From: an uncultured bacterium
GTDB lineage: Bacteria; Cyanobacteriota; Vampirovibrionia; Gastranaerophilales; Gastranaerophilaceae
Direction: 5' to 3'
Length of the DNA stretch: 6,067 nucleotides
Assembly (NCBI GenBank): GCA_949288685.1
Contig: CASELB010000013.1
Coordinates: forward strand, 1 to 6,067
Positions within the stretch are counted from its first letter, which is position 1. Every line of letters starts with the position of its first letter. The notes under the pieces were generated by a model that was given only the letters and a program-made list of their open reading frames with translations, made no database searches and was not told the origin of the DNA. The translations under genes and the position numbers were made by a program. Of the stretch, positions 5,074 through 6,067 are shown one piece after another.

Positions 5074-6067
5074 CTATTCCCAGCCGGGAATTTTTGCTAA
5101 TTCTTCTTTAGTATATTTTACATTAATTAAGAGAACATAATTGGTTAGCATACCTTTTTCTTGCTGAATATAGGCATTATTATTAAAAACCGTTAACATG
5201 TCATCACCCATTCTATATTCAAAATCATAAAAATCCGGAATTTGAAAATATAAATCACCATTAGCATCAATATATGGATTAAAAACATGCGCTTCGCCAA
5301 TAAGCGCACCTAAATCAGAATCAAAATTATAAAACCTCAAGTTAGGTATTGTTTTCCCTATTAACATACCATTTTTTATTTGTTCTTTATTATTAACCAA
5401 TAATTTGATTAAAACTGGATTTCGTTTTACACTCTTAACCAAAGAAGAATCTCTATCCGGTGATATAATTATACAATCATCAGATATTTTATTATTTATT
5501 TGTTTTATATGCTGTTTAATATTTTGATTTTTTATATCACTAACCCTGGCAACTATATTATCTTTATCAACATTTTGACAATCTTGTAATGCATATTTAT
5601 AATATCGCAAAGCCATAGGGTATTTTTGTGCATAATTACCTATTCCAATACCTGTAACAGCAGCCACAGCCTGGAATTTATACCCATCAGGACTTCTTAG
5701 CATTTCCTCCTTAATATTACCTTTCTTCTTTTCTTTAGATGTATCCTTAATATGTATGTCAATTTTCAAATCTACATCATCATGCCTTAATAATTCATTT
5801 GTTTTTATATTTTTAGACTCAAGGAAATTTACATCCGCAGCAAATCCCGTGGGTTTTCCGTAACGTTTTTGTACATCCCTGTCCATGTAATCATCTATCT
5901 CTTTCTCCAATGCCGTTTTATACTCTTTTAACAGTTTCATCACCGGTTTGTCAGGATTTCTATGTCCCGCTTTGGAGCGGTAGTGCGCTTTTACTACGGT
6001 TCCGTCCTCTCTGGTATACTCATGTACGTATACAACATCACTCGATTTTGACAGTTCTGCGTTTGTC
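5074..6067 (-). CDS. Unrecognised protein with HYRS-type motif and C-terminal DxYDF domain, 5' end outside window
   Basis: The frame stays open from its stop (5076-5074) to the right edge, giving 330 visible codons. A GTG at 5943 and ATG at 5940 lie inside it and are not needed as starts. The visible part begins with a Y-TR-DGT-V-x-HYRS-x-GHRN stretch (residues 17-37), a motif I recall from phage-related and large surface or effector-type proteins. Next come a charged helical region (about 40-125, ending in KEKKKGNIKEE), a stretch with a small-residue patch (FQAVAAVTGIGIGN, 131-144), and a C-terminal domain (about 195-330) containing LGALIGEAH, NPYIDANGDLYF and then D278-F-Y-D-F, finishing in IPGWE. 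D-x-Y-D recalls the colicin M family catalytic motif, but the His-Arg that follows it there is not seen, so that link is weak. No signal peptide or membrane segment is visible. A membrane protein gene follows on the same strand, as in effector/immunity pairs. Function is unknown. Confidence 0.85.
   Translation of the reverse strand, partial: TNAELSKSSDVVYVHEYTREDGTVVKAHYRSKAGHRNPDKPVMKLLKEYKTALEKEIDDYMDRDVQKRYGKPTGFAADVNFLESKNIKTNELLRHDDVDLKIDIHIKDTSKEKKKGNIKEEMLRSPDGYKFQAVAAVTGIGIGNYAQKYPMALRYYKYALQDCQNVDKDNIVARVSDIKNQNIKQHIKQINNKISDDCIIISPDRDSSLVKSVKRNPVLIKLLVNNKEQIKNGMLIGKTIPNLRFYNFDSDLGALIGEAHVFNPYIDANGDLYFQIPDFYDFEYRMGDDMLTVFNNNAYIQQEKGMLTNYVLLINVKYTKEELAKIPGWE

Overview
The window looks like part of an AT-rich bacterial chromosome. 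It holds two well-known housekeeping genes (dut and clpB, + strand) and a low-GC accessory block on the - strand. Standard-code genes, Shine-Dalgarno sites, a short leader protein starting MKVDKIN and a Y-TR-DGT-V-x-HYRS motif would fit a gut Vampirovibrionia/Gastranaerophilales-type genome. That placement is an impression from remembered protein styles, not a proven assignment.

Bases 1-873 hold a 57-residue unrecognised protein (183-356), then dut (375-824, trimeric dUTPase), closed by a strong intrinsic terminator (846-873). Bases 874-1196 are non-coding. They contain a long imperfect palindrome (1004-1056) that resembles a dispersed intergenic repeat, then an AT-rich clpB leader with several inverted repeats and a clear ribosome binding site. 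clpB (1197-3824) is a full-length 875-residue ClpB disaggregase with a long M-domain and no ClpP-docking tripeptide; it also has a possible internal GTG start at residue 152. A symmetric terminator at 3837-3872 separates it from the convergent - strand genes.

The - strand block, read right to left, has three parts. The first is a gene cut by the right edge of the window (at least 330 residues, 5074-6066), with an N-terminal HYRS-type motif and a C-terminal domain carrying a D-x-Y-D-F motif. The second is a multi-pass membrane protein (4242-4991) that runs into an 11-G tract near its 3' end. The third is a 35-residue hydrophobic peptide ORF (3878-3985) with a good ribosome binding site next to a perfect 13-bp inverted repeat.

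The main observation is the G11 tract. As given, the membrane protein stops three codons after the tract at 249 residues. Removing one G joins the frame to 62 more codons that encode a periplasmic-type loop, a further transmembrane helix and a basic tail, giving 308 residues and ending at 4064. The tract is therefore either a phase-variable switch or a one-base homopolymer error. The gene order, a putative effector-like protein followed by a polytopic membrane protein, is compatible with an effector/immunity pair, but this is only an inference.
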